Positions 52,331 through 61,732 of a stretch of DNA of 64,000 nt are shown piece after piece. This stretch comes from AWTP1-13 sp963770295 (GTDB lineage: Bacteria > Pseudomonadota > Alphaproteobacteria > Rhizobiales > Hyphomicrobiaceae). The notes beneath the pieces were generated by a model, which saw nothing but the letters and a program-made list of their open reading frames with translations, did not search any database and was not told the DNA's origin. A program made the translations under genes and the position numbers. Location: assembly GCA_963770295.1 (NCBI GenBank), contig CAVYPA010000010.1, positions 372,001-436,000 of the forward strand, in the 5' to 3' direction. The first letter of the stretch is position 1, and each line of letters starts with the position of its first letter.

Positions 52331-53956
52331 ATGCAGGTGCAAACCTTCGATTTCATCGTCGCGGGCGCCGGCTCGGCGGGCTGCGCGGTCGCCGCGCGAC
52401 TTTCCGAATCGGGTCGCTATACGGTGTTGCTGCTGGAGGCGGGGCGACGCGACCGCTATCCCTGGATTCACATCCCCCTCGGTTACCACAAACTCTACAA
52501 CCACGCGGGCTACAACTGGAAATTCGAAAGCGAACCGATCGCCGGCCTCAACAATCGCACGTCCTACCAGCCTCGCGGCAAGATGCTTGGAGGTACCAGT
52601 TCCCTCAACGGCTTGATCTACATGCGCGGCACGCCGGCCGACTACGACGGTTGGCGGCAACGCGGCTGCCAGGGCTGGGACTATGCGAGTGTCTTGCCGT
52701 TCTTTCGCAAAGCGGAAAACCAGGAGCGCGGGGAGAACGAATTTCACGGGGTCGGCGGACCGCTCAAGGTTGGCGACCAGCCGCTCCGGCACGAGCTCGT
52801 GGATGCCATCATCGCCGCGAGCGTGGAAGCGGGGATCGCACCTAACGAGGACTTCAATGGCGCCAGCCAGGAGGGTGTTGGGCGCTATCAGGCGACGGCC
52901 GCCGCTGGCCGGCGCTGGAGCGCGGCGGTCGCCTACTTGAAGCCGGCGCGCAAGCGCAAGAACCTCCTGGTGATGCCCAATGCCCACGCCACGCGGATCC
53001 TGTTCGAGGACGGCCGGGCCGTCGGCATCCAATATCGCACGCCGCGCGGTCTGGCGACCGCGCGCTGCCGCGCAGAGGTGATCGTCTGTGCGGGCGTTTA
53101 TGGCTCGCCCCAGCTTCTGCTGCTGTCGGGGATCGGGCCGGGGGCGCATCTAAACGAGATGGGCATTGCGGTGGTGAAAGACCTACCGCCCGTCGGGGCC
53201 AATCTGCACGATCATTTCAATTCCTACGTGGCCTTGCGCTGCGCCAAGCCCATTACGCTCAATGACTTGACGCGCAGCCCGCTGGCCAAGCTGATGGCGG
53301 CGGTCCAATACGCCATCACTAGGGGGGGTCATCTCGCCGGCCCCGGCCTTTACGCCGGGGCTTTTGTGCGCAGCGATCAGCGCTTGGATCGGCCCGATCT
53401 GCAAATGAATTTCTTTCTCTGGAGCGTCGAAAAGCGCGATGCGCGTGGCGTCTATCCGCACAAATTTCCAGGCTTCTCGCTGTCGCCGGTGCACTTGCGA
53501 CCGGAAGGGCGCGGCAGTGTCCGGCTCGGCTGCCCCGACCCCTTGGCCCCGCCGCGCATCCACCTTGAGTACCTGGCGACCGCCTACGACGTCGAAGCTA
53601 TGCTCTATGGCATGCGCCTCGCGCGCAAGATTGCAGCGCAGCCCTCGCTTCAACCCTATGTGCTCGAGGAGGTATCGCCGGGCCCGACGATTACAAGCGA
53701 TGAGGCGTTGACCGAGGACCTGCGTCGGCGCGGCGTTTCCAACCTGCACCCGGTCGGCAGTTGCCGCATGGGGCCTGGTCCGGACGCGGCCGTCGATCCG
53801 CGGCTGCGCGTGCACGGCGTGATGGGGCTTCGGGTGATCGATGCCTCGATCATGCCGCAGGTCGTCGGCGGCAACACCAACGCGCCTGCGATCATGATCG
53901 GCGAGAAGGGTGCCGCCATGGTGCTCGAGGACGCGCAGCGGCAGGCTCAATTGTAG
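52331..53956 (+). CDS. GMC family FAD-dependent oxidoreductase (choline dehydrogenase-like)
   Basis: Protein of 541 residues with the N-terminal FAD motif FIVAGAGSAGCAVAARL and LLLEAG. GMC signature 1 is PRGKMLGGTSSLNGLIYMRG, signature 2 is AGVYGSPQLLLLSGIGPG. The catalytic His is H473 (NLHPVGSCRMG) with N515/N517 (GGNTNAPA) in the active site. Such enzymes oxidise primary alcohols; the substrate is not certain. AGGAGG 5 bp upstream of ATG 52331 is an ideal ribosome binding site. It converges with the TonB-like gene, overlapping by 10 bp. Confidence 0.94.
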   Translation: MQVQTFDFIVAGAGSAGCAVAARLSESGRYTVLLLEAGRRDRYPWIHIPLGYHKLYNHAGYNWKFESEPIAGLNNRTSYQPRGKMLGGTSSLNGLIYMRGTPADYDGWRQRGCQGWDYASVLPFFRKAENQERGENEFHGVGGPLKVGDQPLRHELVDAIIAASVEAGIAPNEDFNGASQEGVGRYQATAAAGRRWSAAVAYLKPARKRKNLLVMPNAHATRILFEDGRAVGIQYRTPRGLATARCRAEVIVCAGVYGSPQLLLLSGIGPGAHLNEMGIAVVKDLPPVGANLHDHFNSYVALRCAKPITLNDLTRSPLAKLMAAVQYAITRGGHLAGPGLYAGAFVRSDQRLDRPDLQMNFFLWSVEKRDARGVYPHKFPGFSLSPVHLRPEGRGSVRLGCPDPLAPPRIHLEYLATAYDVEAMLYGMRLARKIAAQPSLQPYVLEEVSPGPTITSDEALTEDLRRRGVSNLHPVGSCRMGPGPDAAVDPRLRVHGVMGLRVIDASIMPQVVGGNTNAPAIMIGEKGAAMVLEDAQRQAQL

Positions 53957-54837
53957 ATATAGGTCACCAGGAAGGTACGATCGCTCCGGGTCGCCCCGGT
54001 CGGTGGAATGGGAAAGCTCGACTGCCGTACGGCAAACACTACGCTTTGCGTAAGCGCGGGATCGGCAGCAGGCCTCACGAGCTGCACCTCGCTGAGGTCA
54101 CCGGTTGCCGACAGCAGCAAGCGCACCGTAACCCTGCCAACCTCCCCGCGCGCAGGCGGCATGGTCTGCCGCAAAGCCCGGATCACCCTGCGTCCGAACT
54201 CGTCGTTTTCGCCCGAGCGCGTGATATCCGGCGGGCGTACGGCCGCCGTCGATAGCCCCGAAGGGGCGACGAAGTTTGGCGGTAAGTCGAGCTGTAACGA
54301 AAGTTTGGGGCTGGTCTTCGTCTTGCCTGTGGCCTCGGCCGGCGGGCTCACCGTCGACCCGGGCGGGACAGCAGAGGATGGTGAAAGGGTTTCGGCCGGC
54401 GCCGGCGGGGCTGCGGCCTCTGTCTTGCTCGGCGCGCTCGCAGCCTTCTTGTCCTCCAGGATCGGCGCGGCGGCGCTCGGGGAGGTTGCGTCAGCTGCAG
54501 GCGGTGTCGACGGGTTTGCCACCGTCGCGGTCTCGCTTGGGGCTGGCGGCGGGCTGGTCGCCGATCCCGTGTCGGGGGGCGCGGCCGGCCGCGGCAGCGC
54601 GGCATTGCTGGGCGCGACGGGTGGGGCGGCCCTCGGGCCGCCGAGCTCGCTCGGGTCAACCAGTTCGACACTGATGGCCTCGGGGCTTCCGTCCCGCTCG
54701 CCCAGGTGACGCGGTAGGGATCGACCGGCCCCGACGATGGCACTGGCATGCAGCAGGGCGACGCACGACAAGCCGATCCAGAACCGGTGTTCTGGCGTCC
54801 GGCGCGGGTAGGGGGACGGTTGGCCTTTGAGCTCCAT
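53947..54837 (-). CDS. TonB-like energy transducer / TonB C-terminal domain protein
   Basis: Protein of 296 residues. One membrane helix near residues 20-40 (FWIGLSCVALLHASAIVG) is followed by a long Pro/Ala/Ser-rich periplasmic spacer (about 45-200). The C-terminal TonB-type domain is GEVGRVTVRLLLSATGDLSE, VQLVRPAADPALTQ and AVRQSSFPIPPTG. It could span the periplasm and transmit proton-motive force to outer-membrane receptors, but no exbB/exbD or receptor is nearby. Start ATG 54837 after GGAGGGAGT, a very strong ribosome binding site. Confidence 0.82.
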   Translation of the reverse strand: MELKGQPSPYPRRTPEHRFWIGLSCVALLHASAIVGAGRSLPRHLGERDGSPEAISVELVDPSELGGPRAAPPVAPSNAALPRPAAPPDTGSATSPPPAPSETATVANPSTPPAADATSPSAAAPILEDKKAASAPSKTEAAAPPAPAETLSPSSAVPPGSTVSPPAEATGKTKTSPKLSLQLDLPPNFVAPSGLSTAAVRPPDITRSGENDEFGRRVIRALRQTMPPARGEVGRVTVRLLLSATGDLSEVQLVRPAADPALTQSVVFAVRQSSFPIPPTGATRSDRTFLVTYIYN

Positions 54838-55158
54838 ACTCCCTCCGCGGCGAAGCGTGACCGCCTCGATCGACGGGGTCAAATCCGTTTACCGCCTCGG
54901 CGCCGGCGCCGGGACACGGCAAAGATCGAGCCTCGAGCGTAGCGGCGAAGGACGGCCGGGAAATGACGGCGCCATCCTGCACTCGCCAGGCCCCGATCCT
55001 ATGTGTCAGATTGTACCTTGGGGCGGCGGTGGCCTTGGTAGCCGGGGCCAAATTTTCCACAGGCGCGTGCGCTGGGCCCGGCTTGGGTCAAGCTCTACGC
55101 GAGATCTCATGCCGGCGCGTTGGGGCCGCGAGCCCGCCACGAGGGCAAGGGGTCACTT
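54838..55158. other. Intergenic region, no gene seen
   Basis: About 320 bp of GC-rich sequence between two genes on the minus strand. The open frames crossing it are Arg/Gly-rich shadows. TTTTCCACAGG near 55049 loosely resembles a DnaA box but is not a perfect match. Nothing else is supported. Confidence 0.4.
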
Positions 55159-55464
55159 TTAGTCGAGGCGGCGCAGGAAGGTGCGCTCCTCGGCAAGGAT
55201 CAACCGCTTCTCCTCGGCCAGGCGGAAGTTGGCCGCCCCCGCCTGATCCGCCTTGAGGCGCGAGCGGTAGGCCTCGTAGTGGGCAAGGCTGTCGAAGGAA
55301 ACCAGGCCGAAGGCGATGTTGTTGGTACCCTCGTGTGGCATCCAGTAGCCATCGAGGGCGCCACCGCAGGCCGGAATGATCGTCGACCAGCGGCGCGCAT
55401 AGTCTGCGAAGGCCTCGCGCTGGAATGGGTCGATTTGGTAGCGAATGAATACGGTGAGGGTCAT
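55159..55464 (-). CDS. NIPSNAP family protein
   Basis: Protein of 101 residues with the ferredoxin-like NIPSNAP fold: TLTVFIRYQIDPFQREAFAD, a metal-site-like ACGGALDGYWMPHEGTNNIA, FGLVSFDSLAHYEAYR and the helix KADQAGAANFRLAEE. These small dimeric alpha/beta barrel proteins are linked to metabolic roles, with no firm activity. It is divergent from an ArsR-type regulator gene (about 135 bp between starts), which may control it. Confidence 0.88.
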   Translation of the reverse strand: MTLTVFIRYQIDPFQREAFADYARRWSTIIPACGGALDGYWMPHEGTNNIAFGLVSFDSLAHYEAYRSRLKADQAGAANFRLAEEKRLILAEERTFLRRLD

Positions 55465-55599
55465 TGTCGCCGCTCCTCGAGCCAGTCTCGTGCTGATGCC
55501 ACCGTGTCTGAGGTTTGCCGGTGCATGCTACGCAATTGACCGAAGCGTGGTTTGGCACGCTGCAGTAAGCTCCAGGCACGGTCGCGGAGCCCGTTCCTG

Positions 55600-56316
55600 A
55601 TGGCCAGCAGCGCCTTGTTTGCCGAAATTGCCGCCCTGTCGGGTGATCCCGGGCGCGCCAGCATGCTGCACGCGCTGATGGACGGCCGTGCGCTTACGGC
55701 AACCGAGCTGGCACGGGTGGCCGGCATTACGCCGCAGACGGCCAGTGGTCATTTGCAGCGCATGAGGCTTGTCGGGCTCATCAAGGTCCACCAGCAGGGC
55801 CGCCATCGCTACTATGAGCTCGCCACCGTTTCCGTGGCCCGCATGCTCGAAAGCATTATGCAGGTTGCCGCCGAGCTGGCGCCGGATCGGCGACGCCTGA
55901 GTGTCGGGCCCCGCGATCTCGCGCTGCGCAGAGCCCGCACCTGCTACGACCATTTCGCGGGGCGGCTCGGCGTCGCCCTCGCCGACGCGCTGCGCCAACG
56001 CGGCTATGTCGAGCTGACGAGCGACGCCGGTATCATCACCGAGCCAGGTATCGCCTTCTTGGCTGAGATCGGCATCGATGCCGATGCCTTGCAATTCCGA
56101 CGCACGGCGCGAACACGGAAGGTGCTTTGCCGCCCGTGTCTCGACTGGAGCGAGCGGCGCCTGCATCTTGGCGGCATGGTCGGGGCGGCACTGTGCGCGC
56201 ACAGCATGCAGCGGGGCTGGACACGGCGTCTGGAGGGTACGCGTGCCGTGCTCATCACGGCCGAGGGCGGGCGCATATTCACGCAAAAGTTCGGCGCCGT
56301 GGGCTTGCTCGACTAG
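55600..56316 (+). CDS. ArsR-type winged-helix transcriptional regulator
   Basis: Protein of 238 residues. The N-terminal winged helix spans about residues 5-90: LFAEIAALSGDPGRASMLHA, LTATELARVAGITPQTASGH (recognition helix), LVGLIKVHQQGRHRYYELAT (wing). The C-terminal half (CYDHFAGRLGVALADALRQ, KVLCRPCLDWSERRLHLGG) carries two cysteines in CRPC and is shared with ArsR-family regulators having a larger effector region. ATG 55600 is preferred over an upstream in-frame start with poor composition. It may regulate the divergent NIPSNAP gene. Confidence 0.88.
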   Translation: MASSALFAEIAALSGDPGRASMLHALMDGRALTATELARVAGITPQTASGHLQRMRLVGLIKVHQQGRHRYYELATVSVARMLESIMQVAAELAPDRRRLSVGPRDLALRRARTCYDHFAGRLGVALADALRQRGYVELTSDAGIITEPGIAFLAEIGIDADALQFRRTARTRKVLCRPCLDWSERRLHLGGMVGAALCAHSMQRGWTRRLEGTRAVLITAEGGRIFTQKFGAVGLLD

Positions 56317-56596
56317 CCAGCCGCGGTGCGGCGGCGGCAATTTGTCTGCGGTGTAAAGTCGCCTCCCTGCGGTCGGCTATTGCCGCCGGGACCTTTCGCA
56401 AGCCTGAAAAATGAAAGTGCAGTGCCGGCAACCCGCTGGGCGAGCAGGCGCCGACGAACAAGCAAAAACTGGCTCAGAATGATCGCTTGCCAAGGCTCGC
56501 CAAGGCTTGCCCTGTGCTTGCATCTTTCAGATCGACTTTGAAATCCAACCCAACGAGATGACCAGGAAAGAACAAAAACCAAAGTAAATGATGGTG

Positions 56597-57304
56597 CCGC
56601 TACTGTCGCGGGCGATGCGTCGCAACTCCGCCGTGGGCGAAGATTCCTGCAACCGCAGTCGGCGCGCAATCTCGATATCGGCTTTCGCCGATCGTGAAAG
56701 TCTGCTGGATCAGGTTTAGGTCGGCGTGGTGTGCGGCCAGACGCTCGAGCATAGCCCTGTGGCTCGGCGCCTCGTTCTCCAATTCGCGGTAAAGCCTGCG
56801 CTCGATCAGCAAATCGGTCAACGCAACCGGTTGTGGGTAGTCTTTATGGTGGTGCAGATGCACGACACGATGGTAGCCGGTGCTTTGCACGCCTTCCTCA
56901 GCGGCAACCGGTAAGCGTCGAGCCCATGGGCCGTTGTCGATCTCAGAAACCGTGATGGCGCCGAGTGCGACTCGAGTTCATTGAGATTGAGCGCGAGGGT
57001 GAACCAGCGTCAATCGAGCGGTTGGGAGATCACGGAACTGCCGCGCCGATCGCGGTGCCTAGCAATCAAGCCGGCCTCCGCCAGCAAATCCAAGGCATGC
57101 CTAACGGTGACGCGCCCGACGTGGAGCTCTTACCAAGGCATCGAGTGCAGGTAGGCGATCGCCAGCCTGCCATTCGCCGGTCGAAATCCGTCTACGAAAG
57201 ACCGCAGCCCCGCGCCGGTAGGTGGAGATGCCGGTGCGCTTGCGCCGATGCTTGCACGCAAAGTTTTTGCCTACGTTGGCGCCTCGCTTCGACTTTTCTT
57301 TCAC
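56597..57304 (-). pseudogene. Remnant of a GntR-family regulator with UTRA-like effector domain
   Basis: Minus-strand pieces in several frames read as one regulator. 57304-57150 gives GISTYRRGAAVFRRRISTGE and WQAGDRLPALDALV, the N-terminal GntR helices. About 57120-57030 gives HVGRVTVRHALDLLAEAGLI, the recognition helix, one frame over. After an in-frame stop near 57010, pieces such as RWFTLALNLNEL appear, and 56890-56600 gives GYHRVVHLHHHKDYPQPVAL and AHHADLNLIQQTFTIGESRY, as in UTRA-type effector domains. At least three frame changes or stops occur. It sits immediately upstream of the ABC/enolase operon's 3' end and was probably its regulator. No intact gene occupies 56317-57351. Confidence 0.7.
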
Positions 57305-57351
57305 GGCAACCGAATGAGTGGGTCGCAGGTGTCTGCTGCCGTCATGTGTCG

Positions 57352-58494
57352 CTAGCGGACTTCGGCTGCGTCGAATGCGCCTGGGCGCAGCAGATTGTCA
57401 CCAAGACCGGCGCCAATTGGCAGGTAGAGTTGGCCATCGCGCACCCTCGGCTCGTCGTTCAACAGCAGCTCAAACAGGGGATTGGGCATCGCATCCATCT
57501 CCAACCATGATACGCCATCGATCGCGGCGCTCAGGTGCGCGCTGGCGTAAAGGCCGATCGGCCCGCCATACATGTGCAGGCAGGCACGCTTGCCCGCGCT
57601 CATGATGAGACGGCAGATGTCCCCTCCTTCGCTGATGCCGGCGGTTTTGGTGATGTCGGGTTGCAGGACATCCGGCCCAATGTCCGCAAGCAACCGGCGA
57701 AACCCGTCAGCGCCATAGGAATTCTCCCCGAGTGCGATGGGAGGCCGGGTGGGCTCGTCCCGCCAGGCTCGGTAGCTGGCCAGATCGTCGGCAAGAAAGG
57801 GCTCCTCCAGCCAATCCAAGGCGAGGTCGGTGAGCGGTCGCGCCAGCGCTCGTAGCCGCTCCAGGCTAAAGGATTGTGTCGCGTCCGCCATCAGTGCGCG
57901 CCGGCCTGCGATCGCCCGCGCCTCCGTTAGGGCCCCCAAAATGAGCCCTTCGTTGGCCGGGATGCGGAACTTGAAGCGGTTGTGTCCTTTGCTTGCCATC
58001 TCCTCAATGCTCGCAGGGCGCTCGATCGGCAAGTTTGTCGCATAAACGGCGACGCTACGCGGCGCGGGTGCAGCGCGTATGTAATCGCACAGTGCCTGGC
58101 CGCAGCGACGGGCGCAGGCGTCCCACAGCGCGATGTCGACCCCTGCCAGGGCTTGCTGGAAGGGGCCGATCGCTCCGAGCTGATTTGCCAATGGCCTGAT
58201 TTTTGCTGCCGTCGATCGGAAAATGCGGACCGGGTCGTCCAACGCCTGACCGATCAAGAGTGGGCGCAGGACATTGATCAGAATATCCACCCTGTCCCGG
58301 CAGCCCCAGGGCGGGAAATTACCCCACACCTCCCCCACTCCCCATGAGCCGTCGTCGATCTCCACACGCACCAAAAGGTTGTGACGCGTCGACACCGTTC
58401 CAAAGGGAGCGACAATCGGCGTGGCCAGCGGCGCCGCAATCAGCGCGAGGCGTAAGCGCTCGATCCTCCCCGTAGGGCTGGCCGCCGGCATCAT
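57352..58494 (-). CDS. Mandelate racemase / muconate lactonizing enzyme (enolase superfamily) protein
   Basis: Protein of 380 residues with the two-domain enolase-superfamily layout. Metal ligands are D204 (LMADATQ), E230 (WLEEPF) and E257 (ALGENS). The general-base positions are K175 and R177 (FKFRIP, a KxR instead of KxK), and the D280 / H307 dyad (LQPDITKTAG and ACLHMYGG) is present as in mandelate-racemase-like enzymes. Members racemise or dehydrate acid sugars or related acids. Its ATG overlaps the permease stop (ATGA), so it is part of the ABC-importer operon and probably acts on the imported compound. Confidence 0.9.
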   Translation of the reverse strand: MMPAASPTGRIERLRLALIAAPLATPIVAPFGTVSTRHNLLVRVEIDDGSWGVGEVWGNFPPWGCRDRVDILINVLRPLLIGQALDDPVRIFRSTAAKIRPLANQLGAIGPFQQALAGVDIALWDACARRCGQALCDYIRAAPAPRSVAVYATNLPIERPASIEEMASKGHNRFKFRIPANEGLILGALTEARAIAGRRALMADATQSFSLERLRALARPLTDLALDWLEEPFLADDLASYRAWRDEPTRPPIALGENSYGADGFRRLLADIGPDVLQPDITKTAGISEGGDICRLIMSAGKRACLHMYGGPIGLYASAHLSAAIDGVSWLEMDAMPNPLFELLLNDEPRVRDGQLYLPIGAGLGDNLLRPGAFDAAEVR

Positions 58495-59333
58495 TTGACC
58501 GCTCCGACGGTTCGACCCGGCGAAATGCCACCCTGGATCGGCAGAAAGAGCAGGAAGACAGGAAGCGTGGTGACCACAGATGCCGCCATCACGGCTCCCC
58601 AATCGACGTTGTCATCGCCGAAATACTGATAAAGCCCGAGGGGTAGCGTCTTCAGTTCGGTTTGGGTCAGGAACGCCAGCGCAAACAGATACTCGGTCCA
58701 ACACAGCAGGAACGCATAAGTCGCCGTGGCGACAAACCCGGGCAACATGACCGGGCAAATGATGAGCCAAATCACCTGCCATCGTGACGCGCCATCGAGC
58801 ACCGCAGCCTCGTCCAGGCTTTTGGGAACCGTCACCAGATAGCCGACCAGCATGTATACGGAAAACGGGATGGTGAAGGCGGTGTAAGTCAGGATCATGC
58901 CGACGTAGCTGTTGATCAAGTGCATCGTGGCGAAGGCCACGAACAGTGGATTAATGAGAACGATCCAGGGAAATACCTGTCCGAACAAAACTCCCGTGAA
59001 TAGCGTGCGCTTGAGCGGAAAATTGCAACGTGAGAAGGCGTACGCTGCCATGATCGAGAGCAGCGTCGATACCAGCGTCGCTGCGGCGCAGATGACTAGG
59101 CTGTTGAGTACGAACCGGCTGAATCCGGAGCGGAAGATTTTGAGGTAGTTTTCGAAAGTGAAGGTGCCAGCCTGCGACAGCAGACCACCACCTGGTCTGA
59201 ACGAGCCGATCAAAACATAGACAGCGGGATAGACCAGAACGAACAGCGTGATGATGGCCAGACCGGCGGCAGCAGCTATCGCGAGCGGACCTGGATCGCG
59301 CGCGGATTGTCGCAACAGGATGCCTCGTATCAC
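58491..59333 (-). CDS. Carbohydrate-type ABC transporter permease (MalG-like)
   Basis: Protein of 280 residues with six membrane helices and the EAA loop (DEAAVLDGASRWQVIWLIIC), which contacts the ATPase. LVYPAVYVLIGSFRPGG near the N terminus and TEYLFALAFLTQTELKTLPL near the C terminus are typical of MalG-like permeases of sugar and polyol importers. Its start overlaps the preceding permease stop at 59330-59333. It works with the MalF-like permease and the binding protein, but no ATPase gene is in the window. Confidence 0.93.
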   Translation of the reverse strand: MIRGILLRQSARDPGPLAIAAAAGLAIITLFVLVYPAVYVLIGSFRPGGGLLSQAGTFTFENYLKIFRSGFSRFVLNSLVICAAATLVSTLLSIMAAYAFSRCNFPLKRTLFTGVLFGQVFPWIVLINPLFVAFATMHLINSYVGMILTYTAFTIPFSVYMLVGYLVTVPKSLDEAAVLDGASRWQVIWLIICPVMLPGFVATATYAFLLCWTEYLFALAFLTQTELKTLPLGLYQYFGDDNVDWGAVMAASVVTTLPVFLLFLPIQGGISPGRTVGAVK

Positions 59334-60226
59334 AGACTTTCCTCGAGTTGTCGGCGTGCGACGAGTCTAAGGTAGACGGCACCGAAAATGGCCATGACCA
59401 GCGCCATGACCATGCCGATCGCCGAGCTGTAGCCAAGGCGAAAGTCGACGAAGGCCTTGATGTACACCTCCGTTGCCAGCACGTTGGTGAGGGTCCCCGG
59501 CCCGGCCCCCGTCGCCAACCACACGTAAACGAAATTGTTGAACGACCAGAACACCGACATCAGGCCGAGAACGAGGATCGCCGGCATCAGGAACGGCAGG
59601 GTAATGTAGCGAAAGACCTGCCATTGATTCGCCCCCTCCAACTCTGCCGCCTCGTATAGGTCCTCCGGCACGCTTTGCAGGCTCGAGAGCAGCGACAGGG
59701 CGATCAAGGGCACCGTATTCCAAACCATGATCGTCATGATCGCCGGCCAGACCGTACGCACATTTGCGAAGAACGCCACCGGTTGATCGAGGATACCTAA
59801 GCCGACCAAGGCCTTGTTCACCGCTCCTTGCGGGTCAAGCAGCCAACGCCAGATGACAACGGCCACGATTGGCGGCGTGGCCCACGGAATGAGCAAACCG
59901 AGGCGCGCAATGGTTTGCATGCGCAGGCGCCTCAGCGCGGTAGAGTTCAGTAGAACGGCTATAGCGAGGCCCAGCAGCAAGCGGATTGCGACCGACGTGG
60001 CGGTTAGCCAAATCAGCGTGTTGAAGAGGATGTGGCCGAAGTCGCCGCTGCGAAGGATCTCGCGATAGTTATCAAGGCCGATCCAATTGCCGCCCCGGCT
60101 CATGCCAAGCAAAGACAAGTCGGTGAAGCTCATACTGAGGTTCTTGAAAATCGGATAGGCGTAGAACAGCACGAGCAGCGTGAAACTCGGCGCAAGCATC
60201 GCGAAAATAAACAATCTGCTGCGCAT
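59330..60226 (-). CDS. Carbohydrate-type ABC transporter permease (MalF-like)
   Basis: Protein of 298 residues with six membrane helices and the EAA loop (YEAAELEGANQWQVFRYITL). LFYAYPIFKNLSMSFTDL and the long first periplasmic loop mark the MalF-type sugar permeases. It is 65 bp downstream of the binding-protein gene and overlaps the MalG-like gene, so the order is binding protein, MalF-like, MalG-like, enolase-superfamily enzyme. Confidence 0.93.
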   Translation of the reverse strand: MRSRLFIFAMLAPSFTLLVLFYAYPIFKNLSMSFTDLSLLGMSRGGNWIGLDNYREILRSGDFGHILFNTLIWLTATSVAIRLLLGLAIAVLLNSTALRRLRMQTIARLGLLIPWATPPIVAVVIWRWLLDPQGAVNKALVGLGILDQPVAFFANVRTVWPAIMTIMVWNTVPLIALSLLSSLQSVPEDLYEAAELEGANQWQVFRYITLPFLMPAILVLGLMSVFWSFNNFVYVWLATGAGPGTLTNVLATEVYIKAFVDFRLGYSSAIGMVMALVMAIFGAVYLRLVARRQLEESL

Positions 60227-60291
60227 TGCGGACCGGCGGCGACATCGGGCGATTGTAGGGGGGCTGCGTTAACGACCCAATGGCCTGGCGT

Positions 60292-61575
60292 CTAGCTTTT
60301 TTGCGGCATGAGCTTGCGTACCTCCTGCAATAGCTCCTTGGCGGCCGCCTCCGGTGAGCGCTGACCGGAGAGCACCATTCCGAAGCCGCGCCCCGCCAGA
60401 TTCCACAAGGTGCCGATCGGAATAGGACCGCTCGCATAGGCGCCCCAGGACCGAGCATATTCCAGTTGCTCGGCGAAACCTTTGAGCTCAGGTCCGAAGT
60501 CGACCTTCTTTAGCAGCGAGCGCTGGGCAGGAAACTGAGTCCGGTAGAATTTGCTGAAGACCTCCTCCGAGCTCATGTACTTGACAAATTTCCAGGCCGC
60601 CTCCGGGTACTTGGTATGGGCGTTGATGACAAGCATGCGTCCCCCGATGTTGGAGCTGCGCGTTACGCTGCCTTTCGGGAAGGGTCCTGAGACGAACGGC
60701 AGGGGTTTGCCGGGGTTGGCGGTCGCGTAGGCTTCCAGCACCTGCTTGTAGGTGTTGGGCGGCATGGAGCCGATGGCCTGATTGCCTGTCACCAAGGCCT
60801 GAAGAATGGAAGGATCGTGCGCGTCGCTGGCCGCGAGATTGGCCTGCGGATTGTCGCCCGCATCCACGTAGCTCTTGAAGTACGTCATGCAGTCGGCAAT
60901 GTCCTCGGCGGTGAGGCCGATGTCGTAGGCGCCATCGTTCTTGGCGACGATTAAGGCCTTTCCGTTCGACCACCAGTAGGATGTCGCCAGAAACCAGATG
61001 GCGCCGGACGCGGAGCTACCGGCAGGAAAGCCAAAGCCTGCCTTGCCTGTCTTTTTGAAGATCTCGGCGCTGGCCTGGCGCAATTCCGTCCAGGTCTGCG
61101 GTAGGGTGGCGATGCCCGCCTCCTGCAATAGGTCGCTGCGGTAGACCATGGCCCAGGTGTCGGTGGTCCAGGGCAGGCCAAAGATTTTGCCTGAACTGTT
61201 TTTTGCCAGATCCTGCGCGACGAAATCGGCGAATTCGTTGGCCGGTGGGCTCTGCTGCAGCAGGCTGTCGAGCGCCAGCGTGGCGCCCGCGTCGCCCATC
61301 TCTTTGACCCAAACTTGCGCCGAATGCACCACGTCGGGCCCCTGCCCGACAGCGGCCTCCCGCAGGAACTGGTTGCGCGCGTCGCGCCAGCCGATGCGCT
61401 GTAGATCGACCTTGATGTCCGGGTTTTGCCGCTGGAATTCGTCGATGGCGCCCCTGATCTCAGCCTCCGTGTCGTTGAAACGGAAAGTGATCGTCGTCGA
61501 TTGTGCCATCGCCGCCCCGGACATCGTCATCGCGGCGGCCAGCAGGATCAGCACCCTGTGGCTCGATCGGAACAT
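60292..61575 (-). CDS. ABC transporter extracellular solute-binding protein (family 1)
   Basis: Protein of 427 residues. The signal peptide is residues 1-25 (VLILLAAAMTMSGAAMA-QS). The mature protein has the family-1 fold: TITFRFNDTEAEIRGAIDEF, VDLQRIGWRDARNQFLREA, IFGLPWTTDTWAMVYRSDLL, FGFPAGSSASGAIWFLATSY and KYPEAAWKFVKYMSS. It binds a sugar or related polyol in the periplasm for the two permeases. ATG 61575 follows AGAGGGAGGTCATC. First gene of the operon. Confidence 0.95.
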   Translation of the reverse strand: MFRSSHRVLILLAAAMTMSGAAMAQSTTITFRFNDTEAEIRGAIDEFQRQNPDIKVDLQRIGWRDARNQFLREAAVGQGPDVVHSAQVWVKEMGDAGATLALDSLLQQSPPANEFADFVAQDLAKNSSGKIFGLPWTTDTWAMVYRSDLLQEAGIATLPQTWTELRQASAEIFKKTGKAGFGFPAGSSASGAIWFLATSYWWSNGKALIVAKNDGAYDIGLTAEDIADCMTYFKSYVDAGDNPQANLAASDAHDPSILQALVTGNQAIGSMPPNTYKQVLEAYATANPGKPLPFVSGPFPKGSVTRSSNIGGRMLVINAHTKYPEAAWKFVKYMSSEEVFSKFYRTQFPAQRSLLKKVDFGPELKGFAEQLEYARSWGAYASGPIPIGTLWNLAGRGFGMVLSGQRSPEAAAKELLQEVRKLMPQKS

Positions 61576-61662
61576 GATGACCTCCCTCTGCTTGCGTTGT
61601 TCAGCTCTGTGGGGTGAAACCAGGGTCCCCTGCCGGTCCAACCGAAAGCATTGACCTTGCGG

Positions 61663-61732
61663 CAGTGAGGATGGGCCAGTGAGGATGGGCCAGTGAGAAT
61701 GGGCCAGTGACTATCGGGCAGTGACCATTCGG
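61663..61732. repeat. Five direct repeats of 14 bp in the ABC-operon leader
   Basis: The unit CAGTGAGGATGGGC occurs at 61663-61676 and 61677-61690, with diverged copies at 61691-61704, 61705-61718 and 61719-61732. The core CAGTGA is kept in all five. On the minus (operon) strand the unit reads GCCCATCCTCACTG. The array lies between the predicted -10 element (61733-61738) and the binding-protein ATG at 61575, so most of it would be transcribed. It could be an operator array or a minisatellite. Confidence 0.85.
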
